This document shows, piece after piece, positions 1 to 10,186 of a stretch of 64,000 nt of DNA (position 1 is its first letter; every line of letters starts with the position of its first letter). The DNA lies in contig JAFRGA010000023.1 in assembly GCA_017434045.1 (NCBI GenBank), positions 1 through 64,000 of the forward strand, read 5' to 3'. The notes beneath the pieces are model-generated. The model was not told the DNA's origin, did not search any database, and saw only the letters and a program-made list of their open reading frames with translations. Made by a program: the position numbers and the translations under genes. The DNA comes from Eggerthellaceae bacterium. Lineage in GTDB: Bacteria; Actinomycetota; Coriobacteriia; Coriobacteriales; Eggerthellaceae.

Positions 1-87
1 CGGGGTGAGGGGATTCGCGCTTGTCCTCGGTTAGCATTAGATTGTTTTAATACAGTATCTGCGGAATCGCGCTCACCCCTCACCCCG
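1..87. repeat. Inverted repeat, same family as the 35.4 kb repeat
   Basis: Perfect 12-bp arms CGGGGTGAGGGG (1-12) and CCCCTCACCCCG (76-87) enclose an AT-rich loop. The interior shares the strings TTCGCGCT.GTCCTCG (14-29) and CTGCGGAAT (59-67), in the same order, with the larger repeat at 35446-35558, although the outer arms differ. It lies upstream of ligA, and the left side may continue before the window. Confidence 0.6.
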
Positions 88-185
88 GCCCGCTTAACTG
101 AATGACATTGCCATGTGAGCAGTAACCATGCAAGCACGAGATAACAGAATCGTTTCCCCTTCTGAGTTTACTGAGTTTACAATAG

Positions 186-2351
<2,166 letters not shown>

Positions 2352-2458
2352 TCCCGAGGTGCTCTATAGCTTTGGGAGGCGACTTGGGAGGCGTCTCGAG
2401 TAAGCAGGTGCTGCCCGGCTGGCGTCGAAGGGCAGGCAGCATGGGGGCTGTCTTGTCG

Positions 2459-4042
2459 CTATAGGTAAATCAACGGGTCGACGGCTACGCCGTTGATTTC
2501 TACCTGGAAGTGCAGGTGGGAACCGAAAGAGTTGCCCGTGTTGCCCACGAGGCCGATGTTCTGACCGCGTACGACGGTGTCGCCCGGGACGACGAACGTC
2601 ACTGCCGAATGCATGTATTTTGTGACGACGCCGTTTCCGTGGTCGATGACAATCCAGTTGCCGGCGCCCCCGTTGTAGCCTCCACCGTTCGTGGCATCTA
2701 TCACTACGCCATCGTCAGCTGCGTAATAAGGCGTTCCTTCACCTATCGCCATATCCAATCCCAGGTGGTACGCGTTGTCGAATGTGCGGTATCCGAACCC
2801 GCTCGAATATGCGGCATCAGGGCAGGGGTTGGTGAAAATGCCTTCGCCCTCCAACCTGCCGGCTTCGGCGAGGCCCTGATCGAGCGCATTTCTGAGCTCG
2901 GCGGAGGCACTGTCATACTCGGCTTGCGCGGATGCAAGTCCCGCATTGTCCCCGAGCATCGCGGCGGCTTCCATTCTCAGCGATGCGGCATGTGGCGCGA
3001 GGGAAAGATACGTCAGCCAGGATCGGTTGAGCTTCACCCGGGTGTCCTCTGCCTCTTTCTCGGCTGCCTCGATTCGGTCATCAGCGTCGCCCATCTTGGC
3101 TTCGAGAGCCTTGACAATCTCTTCTTGTTCGCGGAATTCGCTTTCTCCGTAATGTGCCACCTTGCCAAGCATGTGCCAAAGTGAGAGGAACTCCTCGTAT
3201 GAAGCGGCACCGCAGAGCACGTCGAGATATGGCGTAGTGCCTCCTTGCTTGTACATCTCCACAACGTGGCTCGACATCTCCTCTTTGAGCATGTTCAGCT
3301 TTTTCCGCTCCAGTTTCAGGGCTTCTCTTGTCTTCTTGTGATGAGAAGAAGCCTCGTCGCTGGCAGCCTTGAGTTCGTCATAGCGTGCTTGGAGCGCGTC
3401 GATCTCGCCGGCCAACCGGCTCATATGGTCATAAATAGCGTTCGCTTGCGCCAACTTGTCGAGGGCCTCCTCTTCGGGGGTTTTCTGCTCGCCCTCAATT
3501 GTGCCGTCTCGATCGTCCTCCTCTTCGGTGGCGCTCTCCGTATAATCCGAATCAGGGCTTTCTACCCAAATCGTCTCGATAGGGCCATCATCAGCGTTCG
3601 CATCTGCGGATGGGTTTGCTTCTTCAGACGTCGTTGGATTTGAGGGCGTCGTATCCAGCGTCTCATCACTTACGAGGTTTTCGCTTGATGATGTATCAGC
3701 ATCCGGCACAACGTTTTCATTGATGCTATCGCTTGGGTTTTCCGGTGTGCTGCTGCTGGCTTCGGTGTCGGCGCTAGCGTCCGGATTGGATTCCTCGGAA
3801 GGCTCGGGAGATTGTGCTTCTTCGGAGGGCTCAGGAGGCAGGTCTTCTTCAGGTGGTTCGGGCGGTTGGGTCTCTTCTGAAAGCCCGGGTGTTTCGGGAG
3901 GGTTCTCGTCTGCCAGAGCTCCTACGGGAATAGCGGTGCAGCATAGCGTTGCCGCCAGCGCCGCAGCACATGCGCGCGAACGCAAGCGAGACGTTCGGAC
4001 TCGTGCGAATGTCCAAGTTGATTTCTGCCCATGTTTGTCCAT
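2459..4042 (-). CDS. Secreted M23-family peptidase with coiled coil
   Basis: This is a likely cell-wall endopeptidase, or a relative that activates amidases, acting outside the membrane. I chose the ATG at 4042 because it gives an Arg-rich n-region, a hydrophobic core and an ALADE-type cleavage site; a TTG at 4090 would add 16 residues. A long Pro/Glu/Ser acidic linker follows. Next comes a coiled coil of about 200 residues as in EnvC/NlpD/CwlO-like proteins, then a C-terminal LytM domain with HLGLDMAIGEGTPYYA, the HGNGVVTKYMH stretch and GSHLHFQVEING. The HxxxD and HLH zinc-site signatures are both present, which suggests an active enzyme. It ends about 107 bp from the convergent ligA. No downstream partner is evident. 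Confidence 0.9.
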   Translation of the reverse strand: MDKHGQKSTWTFARVRTSRLRSRACAAALAATLCCTAIPVGALADENPPETPGLSEETQPPEPPEEDLPPEPSEEAQSPEPSEESNPDASADTEASSSTPENPSDSINENVVPDADTSSSENLVSDETLDTTPSNPTTSEEANPSADANADDGPIETIWVESPDSDYTESATEEEDDRDGTIEGEQKTPEEEALDKLAQANAIYDHMSRLAGEIDALQARYDELKAASDEASSHHKKTREALKLERKKLNMLKEEMSSHVVEMYKQGGTTPYLDVLCGAASYEEFLSLWHMLGKVAHYGESEFREQEEIVKALEAKMGDADDRIEAAEKEAEDTRVKLNRSWLTYLSLAPHAASLRMEAAAMLGDNAGLASAQAEYDSASAELRNALDQGLAEAGRLEGEGIFTNPCPDAAYSSGFGYRTFDNAYHLGLDMAIGEGTPYYAADDGVVIDATNGGGYNGGAGNWIVIDHGNGVVTKYMHSAVTFVVPGDTVVRGQNIGLVGNTGNSFGSHLHFQVEINGVAVDPLIYL

Positions 4043-4249
4043 GGCAAGTAATTCTACAACGAGTAAGGATTTCTGCACCCAATTATTCAACTTTTGAAGC
4101 TTGTTGCAGGCGGTTGGTCATCTACGAGCAATCTTCGAGAGCGTGAACCCAGTCGCTGGGCGATTCGACAGTCGCGGAATAAAACATGTACAGAGATGAA
4201 TGCTATTCAGGCGCTATGCAGAATCGAAGCCACATCGATTGGCCACCCT

Positions 4250-4281
4250 AACGATCACCCGCTTAGGAACGGGTGATCGTT
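4250..4281. terminator. 12-bp perfect hairpin between two minus-strand genes
   Basis: Arms AACGATCACCCG and CGGGTGATCGTT enclose an 8-nt loop. A short T tract follows on the plus strand. It lies upstream of the M23 gene and downstream of the lipoprotein gene. It could be a second terminator or an operator; the sequence does not decide. Confidence 0.6.
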
Positions 4282-4320
4282 TTGAGGCGATTGCTTGTGG
4301 GGAGCGGCTGCACAACAACA

Positions 4321-4346
4321 GAAGGCCGCCTCGCCGGGCGGCCTTC
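4321..4346 (-). terminator. Rho-independent terminator of the lipoprotein gene
   Basis: A GC-rich hairpin (GAAGGCCGCC / GGCGGCCTTC) lies just after the minus-strand lipoprotein stop. On that strand it is followed by a T/G-rich tract (TGTTGTTGTG). Confidence 0.7.
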
Positions 4347-4374
4347 GTAAAGGAAGGAACGAAACGGGTAATCG

Positions 4375-5556
4375 CTATTTGGGGCGCTCGCCTGCGAGGA
4401 TCATGTTTGCCTGCTCGTCTGTCAGCTTGCATCCGTAGAACTGCATGTAGAAATCCTTCGTCTCCTGGACCATGTCGATGTCCTTGAACAGATCAGGGTT
4501 GAGCTGCTTGGCCGCCCAGAGCACCTGCAGCGCCCCTTCTCCGGAGTAGCGGTCCCATGGGAAGACGCCGCTTGGATTGGCAAAGACGTTGCCCTCCTGA
4601 ATGGCGCGCAGGCCGGCGAAGGCCTCGTCGGCCTTGAATCGTTCGACATCTTCGGGTCCTGCGTTGCCGATGATGACGACATCGGGATCGCTGTTGAGGA
4701 TTTCCTCGGCTGTGACCTCGAGGCGGTTGCCTTCCTTATCGATGGCGATCTCACCGCCGGCAAGCTTGATCCACTCTTCGACGATGGTCTTCGGACCGTC
4801 GACCATTGTGAAGTCATTGGCGTTCGCAATATGCAGGATTCTCTTCTTCTTGCCCGTAACGTCCTTCATTCGGTCGGCAACCAATGCGATGTTGTCGTCG
4901 AGCTGGCCCTCCCATTCTTTAGCGATATCGATGGCGTCGCCGCCCAGGACTTTCGCAGTGAGATTGACGTTGTCTCGAAGGCCCTGGTAATCGATAAAGC
5001 CGACATTGAGGGCCGCCAAACCCTGCTTGCGTGCAGTTTCCGTCACCTCGTCATCGGAGGCGAAGACAACATCGGGTTCAAGCTTGAGGGCTTCTTCGTA
5101 GTTGACTTCTCCGGCGCCACTGCCGACGACGAGGGTTTCGACTTCGGGAAGGCGCGGGTAGACGATGGCGGACCATGGCATGTTCTTGAAGTTCTCGGTT
5201 GTGCCCACGAGCTTGTCCCCGGCGCCAAGCATTAGGACAACCTGGTTGTGGGCGTGCCAGAGGTCGGCGATCTTGTTGATCTCGACGGGAACCTCGACCG
5301 TGGCGCCCTTGAGGTCTGTGACGGTTTGCGTAGCTGCAGCGGCTGAAGACGCGGCGCTTGCCGAAGCGGAGGCGCTTTCCGAAGCGGAGGCGTTCGCCGA
5401 TGCGCTTCCGGAGGCTTCAGCCGAAGCCGAAGTGCTGGCGGAGCCCGAACCGGAGCCACTCGAGCAGCCTGCCAGGCCGGCAAATGCGCCGGCAATGGCA
5501 ACACCCGAGCTGATTCTCACGAATTGCCTTCTCGAAATACCATCCTGATATGACAT
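4375..5556 (-). CDS. Tat-exported substrate-binding lipoprotein of FecB/BtuF type
   Basis: This lipoprotein probably captures an iron-siderophore, heme or corrinoid outside the membrane and delivers it to the FecCD permease encoded divergently. The ATG at 5556 has a strong AAGGAGGAG site. The signal has a twin-arginine motif (SRRQFVRIS) and a lipobox (GLAGC). A Ser/Ala/Glu-rich tether of about 45 residues follows, then a two-lobe TroA-like fold with the typical IADLWHAHNQ, VVFASDDE and PDVVIIGN segments. The spacing between lobes fits the class III binding proteins that carry a rigid helix. The gene is divergent from the permease/ATPase pair across an AT-rich region. The substrate is unresolved: no cobalamin riboswitch was recognised. 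Confidence 0.88.
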   Translation of the reverse strand: MSYQDGISRRQFVRISSGVAIAGAFAGLAGCSSGSGSGSASTSASAEASGSASANASASESASASASAASSAAAATQTVTDLKGATVEVPVEINKIADLWHAHNQVVLMLGAGDKLVGTTENFKNMPWSAIVYPRLPEVETLVVGSGAGEVNYEEALKLEPDVVFASDDEVTETARKQGLAALNVGFIDYQGLRDNVNLTAKVLGGDAIDIAKEWEGQLDDNIALVADRMKDVTGKKKRILHIANANDFTMVDGPKTIVEEWIKLAGGEIAIDKEGNRLEVTAEEILNSDPDVVIIGNAGPEDVERFKADEAFAGLRAIQEGNVFANPSGVFPWDRYSGEGALQVLWAAKQLNPDLFKDIDMVQETKDFYMQFYGCKLTDEQANMILAGERPK

Positions 5557-5689
5557 GCGCTCCTCCTTCATCCTTTGACGCATCATGTCCAGAATGCAGG
5601 ATTAACCTGCATATTCGTTTCCAAACCATGGGATTGTCGGATGCGAGTTAGCAAGTGGCTACCCGCTTAGCCCCGCTTTGCCATCTAGT

Positions 5690-5790
5690 CATGAAAACGA
5701 ATATTCTGATAAGTATATATTAATGAAGATATATAATAGATACAAGATAATATTAAAATATGAGAATAATTATCTTATTTAATCTCGTCG
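5690..5790. promoter_or_regulatory. AT-rich divergent control region of ABC importer 1
   Basis: A strongly AT-rich island lies between the lipoprotein (minus) and the permease (plus). It holds several GATAAT/ATTATC-like half sites and, at 5761-5777, an AT-rich string loosely resembling Fur-type iron boxes. It is a plausible metal-responsive divergent promoter. The exact -35/-10 elements could not be assigned with certainty. Confidence 0.4.
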
Positions 5791-5810
5791 CTTCGGGAAG
5801 CGAGGTGCGC

Positions 5811-6881
5811 ATGGCGGATGACAAGCCCAAGAAGAAAAAGCTCTTTGCGGAGGACGTCACCATCGAGGGCAAGAAACAAGTTCCGTTGGGGATTGTCCTC
5901 ATCGGCTGCGGTATCGTAGTCATAGCGCTTGCAATTGCCTCGCTTTGCATAGGGCGCTATTCCGTTGACCTGCAGACGACGGTTGCCATCCTCACCTCGC
6001 CGTTCACGGGTGCTGAGACAACGTGGACGCCGAACGACTACAACGTCATCATGAACATTCGCCTGCCACGTGTGGTCGGTGCGTTTCTCGTGGGCGCGGC
6101 GCTTGCGCTATCGGGTGCCTCGTACCAGGGCGTATTCCAGAACCCACTCGTTTCCCCCGATATCCTTGGCGTTTCGTATGGCGCATGCGTGGGCGCAGCG
6201 CTTTCCATCCTGTTGTACATGAACACGTGGCAGACGCAGATCTTCGCGTTTGTGGGCGGCCTGGTCACCGTGTTCATAACCGTCAGCATTCCCAAATTCA
6301 TGCATCGGCACTCCAACGTGATGATGGTGCTTTCGGGCGTCATTGTGGGCGGGTTCATGTCCTCGATCCTAGGCCTGATGAAGTACGTGGCCGATCCCGA
6401 TACGCAACTCGCTTCGATTGTGTATTGGCAGCTCGGTTCAATTGCGAAGATTGACTCCGATGTGCTGTGCTACACGGCACCCGTCATGATCGTGGCGGCC
6501 GTCGTGCTTGTGGCAATGCGCTGGCGGCTGAACCTGATATCGCTCGGAGAAGAAGAGGCGCGTTCACTCGGTGTCGATCTAAAACGCGAACGCAACATCA
6601 TAATTATTGCATCGACCCTGCTCACAGCTTCGGCGGTATCGATTGCAGGCACCATCGGCTGGGTGGGTCTCATCATCCCGCATGTCACGCGGCGCATCGT
6701 GGGATCCGACAACAAGCGGCTCATCCCCACGGTCATCCTGGTGGCAGCAGCGTTCATGATTCTGGTCGATTTGTTCGCGCGTAACATTTCGGGCTTCGAA
6801 ATTCCGCTCGGCATCCTGACGGGCCTCGTGGGCGCACCGATCTTTGGCTACATCCTCGTGAAGCAACGCGACGTCGACTAA
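5811..6881 (+). CDS. FecCD-family ABC permease, importer 1
   Basis: Integral membrane permease for an iron-chelate, heme or corrinoid importer. Family signatures are clear: SGASYQGVFQNPLVSPDILG after the second or third helix, GEEEARSLGVDL in the cytoplasmic coupling loop, GWVGLIIPHVTRRIVG and a C-terminal FEIPLGILTGLVGAPIF. About ten hydrophobic segments are visible. The ATG at 5811 (MADDKPKKKK) follows GAGGTGCGC and begins a basic cytoplasmic head; an ATG at 5760 would add 17 residues inside the AT-rich control region. The stop codon overlaps the start of the ATPase gene, so the two are translationally coupled. The matching binding protein is divergent. Confidence 0.92.
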   Translation: MADDKPKKKKLFAEDVTIEGKKQVPLGIVLIGCGIVVIALAIASLCIGRYSVDLQTTVAILTSPFTGAETTWTPNDYNVIMNIRLPRVVGAFLVGAALALSGASYQGVFQNPLVSPDILGVSYGACVGAALSILLYMNTWQTQIFAFVGGLVTVFITVSIPKFMHRHSNVMMVLSGVIVGGFMSSILGLMKYVADPDTQLASIVYWQLGSIAKIDSDVLCYTAPVMIVAAVVLVAMRWRLNLISLGEEEARSLGVDLKRERNIIIIASTLLTASAVSIAGTIGWVGLIIPHVTRRIVGSDNKRLIPTVILVAAAFMILVDLFARNISGFEIPLGILTGLVGAPIFGYILVKQRDVD

Positions 6882-7684
6882 TGGAAGGGCTTACGGACAT
6901 GGCACCTCTGATCGAAGTCAAAGACCTGGCTTTCCAATACTCGGCCCATCGTGGCAACGTGTTCCAGAACGTCTCGTTCACCGTGGAGAAAGGCGAGATG
7001 CTGACACTGCTCGGGCCTAACGGTGCGGGCAAGTCGACGTTGCTGAACTGTATTGCCGGCCTTGCCTCTCCGACCGAGGGCTCTGTGAAGCTGAACGGCG
7101 AACCCGTCGAGAGCTACTCCACGCGGCGTCTGGCGAAGCACATAGGCTACGTGCGCCAGCACATAGCCGTGACCTACGGCTATACCGTGCGCGAGTATTT
7201 GGTGATGGGTGCCGCCCCCCGCATCGGCATGTTCTCCACACCGAAAGAGGAGGACTACGAGCGTGTGGAGGAGGCCATCGTCGACCTGGAGCTCCAAAAG
7301 TTGGCCGACCGCACCGTTTCGCACTTGTCGGGTGGCGAGCGCCAACGTGTGGCCGTAGCGCGTTCCATTGTACAGAATCCCGAGGTCATCCTGTTCGACG
7401 AGCCGACGAGTGCGCTTGACTTCGGAAATCAGATCCGCGTCATGCGCACGTGCAAGCAGTTGGTCGAGCGCGGGTACGCTGTGGTCATGACGACGCATAA
7501 CCCCGACCAGCCCATCCTGCTCGGTGGCAGGGTGGCAATGCTGAACGCCGACGGAACTCTAGCCGTGGGAGATGCCGAGACGACGCTCACGAGCGAGCGC
7601 TTGAGCGAACTGTACGGCACCGAGCTGCATCTGGTGTACGTTGACGAGGTCGATCGCGTCGCCTGCGTGTCGAGCAAGTTGTAA
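6881..7684 (+). CDS. ABC transporter ATPase, importer 1 (FecE/BtuD type)
   Basis: This cytoplasmic ATPase drives importer 1. It has Walker A GPNGAGKST, a Q-loop at YVRQH, the ABC signature LSGGERQRVA, Walker B VILFDEPTSALD and an H-loop histidine in MTTHNPD. Its length of about 267 residues is normal for the family. The ATG overlaps the permease stop (TAATG); a second ATG at 6899 is possible. About 290 bp without a gene separate it from the second importer. Confidence 0.94.
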   Translation: MEGLTDMAPLIEVKDLAFQYSAHRGNVFQNVSFTVEKGEMLTLLGPNGAGKSTLLNCIAGLASPTEGSVKLNGEPVESYSTRRLAKHIGYVRQHIAVTYGYTVREYLVMGAAPRIGMFSTPKEEDYERVEEAIVDLELQKLADRTVSHLSGGERQRVAVARSIVQNPEVILFDEPTSALDFGNQIRVMRTCKQLVERGYAVVMTTHNPDQPILLGGRVAMLNADGTLAVGDAETTLTSERLSELYGTELHLVYVDEVDRVACVSSKL

Positions 7685-7974
7685 GCATAGCTTATGAGCA
7701 GTTGACAAACGATCATTCACTTCCGAGGTGAGCAATCGTCGCGCATGGCGAGAAACCTTCTCCAATCGCCGATACCGCGGTCCAAGGTCGTTGTTTTTTA
7801 TGCAAGTGGGAATACGTCGATATCGTAACGGTTCATCACGTTTAATATCGCTTCAAATCATTATAATCCCAGTTAGAAATTATATAGTATTGCAAATAGT
7901 ATTACATACGAATAAACTTAATCAGATATAGATTTACTACGCGCATTGTGCGAAACGAGGGGAAGGTGCCCGGC
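7685..7974 (+). promoter_or_regulatory. Intergenic control region of importer 2 and the surface operon
   Basis: The 290-bp gap has a GC-balanced left part with an imperfect hairpin (near 7707-7738, possibly terminating importer 1) and a strongly AT-rich right part. A TATAAT at 7862-7867 and a TTGCAA-17-TAAACT pair (7890-7918) are candidate promoters. No riboswitch consensus was recognised. Confidence 0.4.
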
Positions 7975-9105
7975 GTGGCATCTGGGTTGACATACGAGGG
8001 GAACGCATCCGCCGCAACGGTATTGCCCAATTCGCCGGGTACCGCCGAGGAAGTGGAGGCTGCGTTCGGACGCAAGGTGCCCGCTTGGGTGGCGGTCGCT
8101 CTCGTGGTGATGCTACTCGTGCTCGTGGGCATCTCGTATGCCATCGGTCGCTTTGCGGTGCCGGTGAACGAGCTCGTCAGCGGCGTGCTCACGCATTTCT
8201 TCAGGCCGGAGCTGATCGATCCGGCAAGCGCTGCGTATTCGGTCGAGGCCGAGCGCATTGACCGCGTTATCTTCAACATCCGTGGTCCCCGTATCTTGCT
8301 CGTTTGCCTGGTGGGCGCGGCACTCGCATGCGCCGGCGCTAGCTACCAGGGGATGTTCAAGAACCCGCTTGTCTCACCCGACATCTTGGGATCGTCGGCG
8401 GGCGCCTCCATGGGCGCGTGCCTGGCCATGCTGTTGAACCTTCCTGGCTTCTACATCCAAGTGTTCGCGTTCGTGGGCGGACTTGCGGCTGTGTCCTTGG
8501 CAGTGCTGCTGAACCGCCTTGTGAAATACGATCCGACACTCGGACTCGTACTTGGTGGCATTTTGGTGTCCAGCCTGTTCTCGTCGGGTACGTCGTTCAT
8601 CAAGCTCGTGGCCGACTCGCAAGACCAGTTGCCCACCATCCAGTTCTGGCTCATGGGTAGTTTCAACCGCGTCGACTCGGACGATTTGCTGCTTGCAGTT
8701 GTGCCGCTCGTTGTGGGCTTCGTCATCCTGATGATCATGTCGTGGCGCCTGAACGTGCTGTCGTTCGGTGACGACGAGGCGCGAGCGATGGGCGTGAACA
8801 CACGCAGCACGCGGCTGCTTGTTATTTTCGCCTCCACGATGCTGGCGTCGGTGTCGGTGGCCGTGGCGGGCATCATCGGCTACGTTGGCTTGGTCGTGCC
8901 ACACCTGGCGCGTGCTATCGTGGGTCCCAACTACAAGGTGCTGCTTCCCACATCCATGTTCGTAGGCGCGGCTTTTCTGCTGATCATCGACAATATCGCA
9001 CGCGTCGCCTTTGCGGTGGAGATTCCCATCGGCATCTTGACTGCCATCGTGGGCGTGCCGTTCTTCGTCGTCATCTTCCGCAACCAGATGAGGGGGTGGA
9101 AGTGA
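7975..9105 (+). CDS. FecCD-family ABC permease, importer 2
   Basis: Second permease of the iron-chelate/heme/corrinoid class, with about 35% of positions visibly shared with importer 1. Diagnostic segments are CAGASYQGMFKNPLVSPDIL, FGDDEARAMGVNTRSTR, GIIGYVGLVVPHLARAIVG and VEIPIGILTAIVGVPFF. I prefer the GTG at 7975, which follows GAGGGGAAGG with proper spacing, over the GTG at 7948, which lacks a ribosome site. A soluble N-terminal head of about 40 residues precedes the first helix. The stop overlaps the start of the next ATPase gene. This gene opens a plus-strand run that continues through the ExbB-like and surface-protein genes. Confidence 0.92.
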   Translation: MASGLTYEGNASAATVLPNSPGTAEEVEAAFGRKVPAWVAVALVVMLLVLVGISYAIGRFAVPVNELVSGVLTHFFRPELIDPASAAYSVEAERIDRVIFNIRGPRILLVCLVGAALACAGASYQGMFKNPLVSPDILGSSAGASMGACLAMLLNLPGFYIQVFAFVGGLAAVSLAVLLNRLVKYDPTLGLVLGGILVSSLFSSGTSFIKLVADSQDQLPTIQFWLMGSFNRVDSDDLLLAVVPLVVGFVILMIMSWRLNVLSFGDDEARAMGVNTRSTRLLVIFASTMLASVSVAVAGIIGYVGLVVPHLARAIVGPNYKVLLPTSMFVGAAFLLIIDNIARVAFAVEIPIGILTAIVGVPFFVVIFRNQMRGWK

Positions 9106-10163
9106 TGGGAATGGTCGCTCGGCTGCATCGCTCGGGCGGGGGGACGGGTCTCGCCTACAGCTCCTCGGCGGATGGAGGGTTTACCTTCCCGTTGTCATCG
9201 GCCGCCTGCGGAAGCGGCTCAACCCATCCGCCCGCCCGGGCGGCAGAGGGCGCCGCGCAGCCCGATTTGCCGAGCAGCCAAGGTATAGTCGCGAAGGGGC
9301 GTAGCGGCGAGGCTGCCAGGAATGGTGAGCTTTCCGGTGTAGGAGAGCCGCTCTTGCAGGTCGAGGGTCTGCATGTGGGGTATGGCGATGTCGAGATTGT
9401 GCACGGGGTCAGCTTCACGGCAGAGCGGGGGCAGTTCGTGTGCATCATCGGTGCGAACGGGTGCGGCAAGACGACGACGCTCAAGTGCATGCTGGGGCTT
9501 CTGGTGCCGACGGCGGGAAGCGTGCATGTGGATGGACACGACACGTTGCGCATGACCGAGAAGGAACGCGCGCGCCATTTCGCGTACATTCCGCAAGCGC
9601 ACACGCCGCCGTTCCCGTTTAGCGTTGCCGACGTGGTCATCCTGGGACGCACGCCCTACGTGAACAGTTTGGCACACGTGACGCACGAGGACAAACGCAT
9701 CGCATACGAGGCCATGGTGCTTTTAGGCATCCAAGACCTGGCTGGACGCATCTATACCGAACTTTCGGGCGGACAGCAGCAGCTCGTGCTGATTGCTCGG
9801 GCGCTTGCGCAGCAGCCCGATGTGCTGGTCATGGATGAGCCTACGGCTTCTTTGGACTTCGGGAATCAGCAGATGGTGCTCTCGCAGATGAAGAACCTCA
9901 CGCGGGCTGGCACGAGCGTGGTAATGGTCACGCATGACCCCGATCATGCGCTGTTCTGCGCCGATAAGGTGGTGGTGATGCACAAGGGCCTGATAATGGC
10001 CGAAGGTACACCCGATGACGTCATGACCGACGAATGCCTGCACACGATTTACAGCACGGCAGCGCGTATCGTGTCCGTCGAGCTGGAGCCTGGTTGGCAG
10101 GTGAAGGTGTGTGTACCGCTGATGAGGGAAAGCAACTCCGTAGGCATCGATGTCTACAGGTAG
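9105..10163 (+). CDS. ABC transporter ATPase, importer 2, with N-terminal extension
   Basis: ATPase partner of the preceding permease. Motifs are Walker A GANGCGKTTT, signature LSGGQQQLVLIA, Walker B VLVMDEPTASLD and H-loop VTHDPDHA. The ATPase core starts only at about residue 82. The first 80 residues are Gly/Ser/Ala-rich, look disordered and are unusual for the family. Their DNA holds a short GC palindrome (CCGCCCGCCCGGGCGG) and may derive from inserted intergenic sequence. The ATG overlapping the permease stop follows AGGGGGTGG; a GTG at 9096 and an ATG at 9111 are alternatives. A later internal start cannot be excluded, so the extension may be partly untranslated. Confidence 0.9.
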   Translation: MGMVARLHRSGGGTGLAYSSSADGGFTFPLSSAACGSGSTHPPARAAEGAAQPDLPSSQGIVAKGRSGEAARNGELSGVGEPLLQVEGLHVGYGDVEIVHGVSFTAERGQFVCIIGANGCGKTTTLKCMLGLLVPTAGSVHVDGHDTLRMTEKERARHFAYIPQAHTPPFPFSVADVVILGRTPYVNSLAHVTHEDKRIAYEAMVLLGIQDLAGRIYTELSGGQQQLVLIARALAQQPDVLVMDEPTASLDFGNQQMVLSQMKNLTRAGTSVVMVTHDPDHALFCADKVVVMHKGLIMAEGTPDDVMTDECLHTIYSTAARIVSVELEPGWQVKVCVPLMRESNSVGIDVYR

Positions 10164-10186
10164 TTGACCGAAAAGAGGGAGTGCTC

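Noticed and set aside
7685-7974. Cobalamin riboswitch before importer 2
   Set aside because: I found no B12-box consensus or conserved helices in this gap or before importer 1, so corrinoid specificity is not supported.
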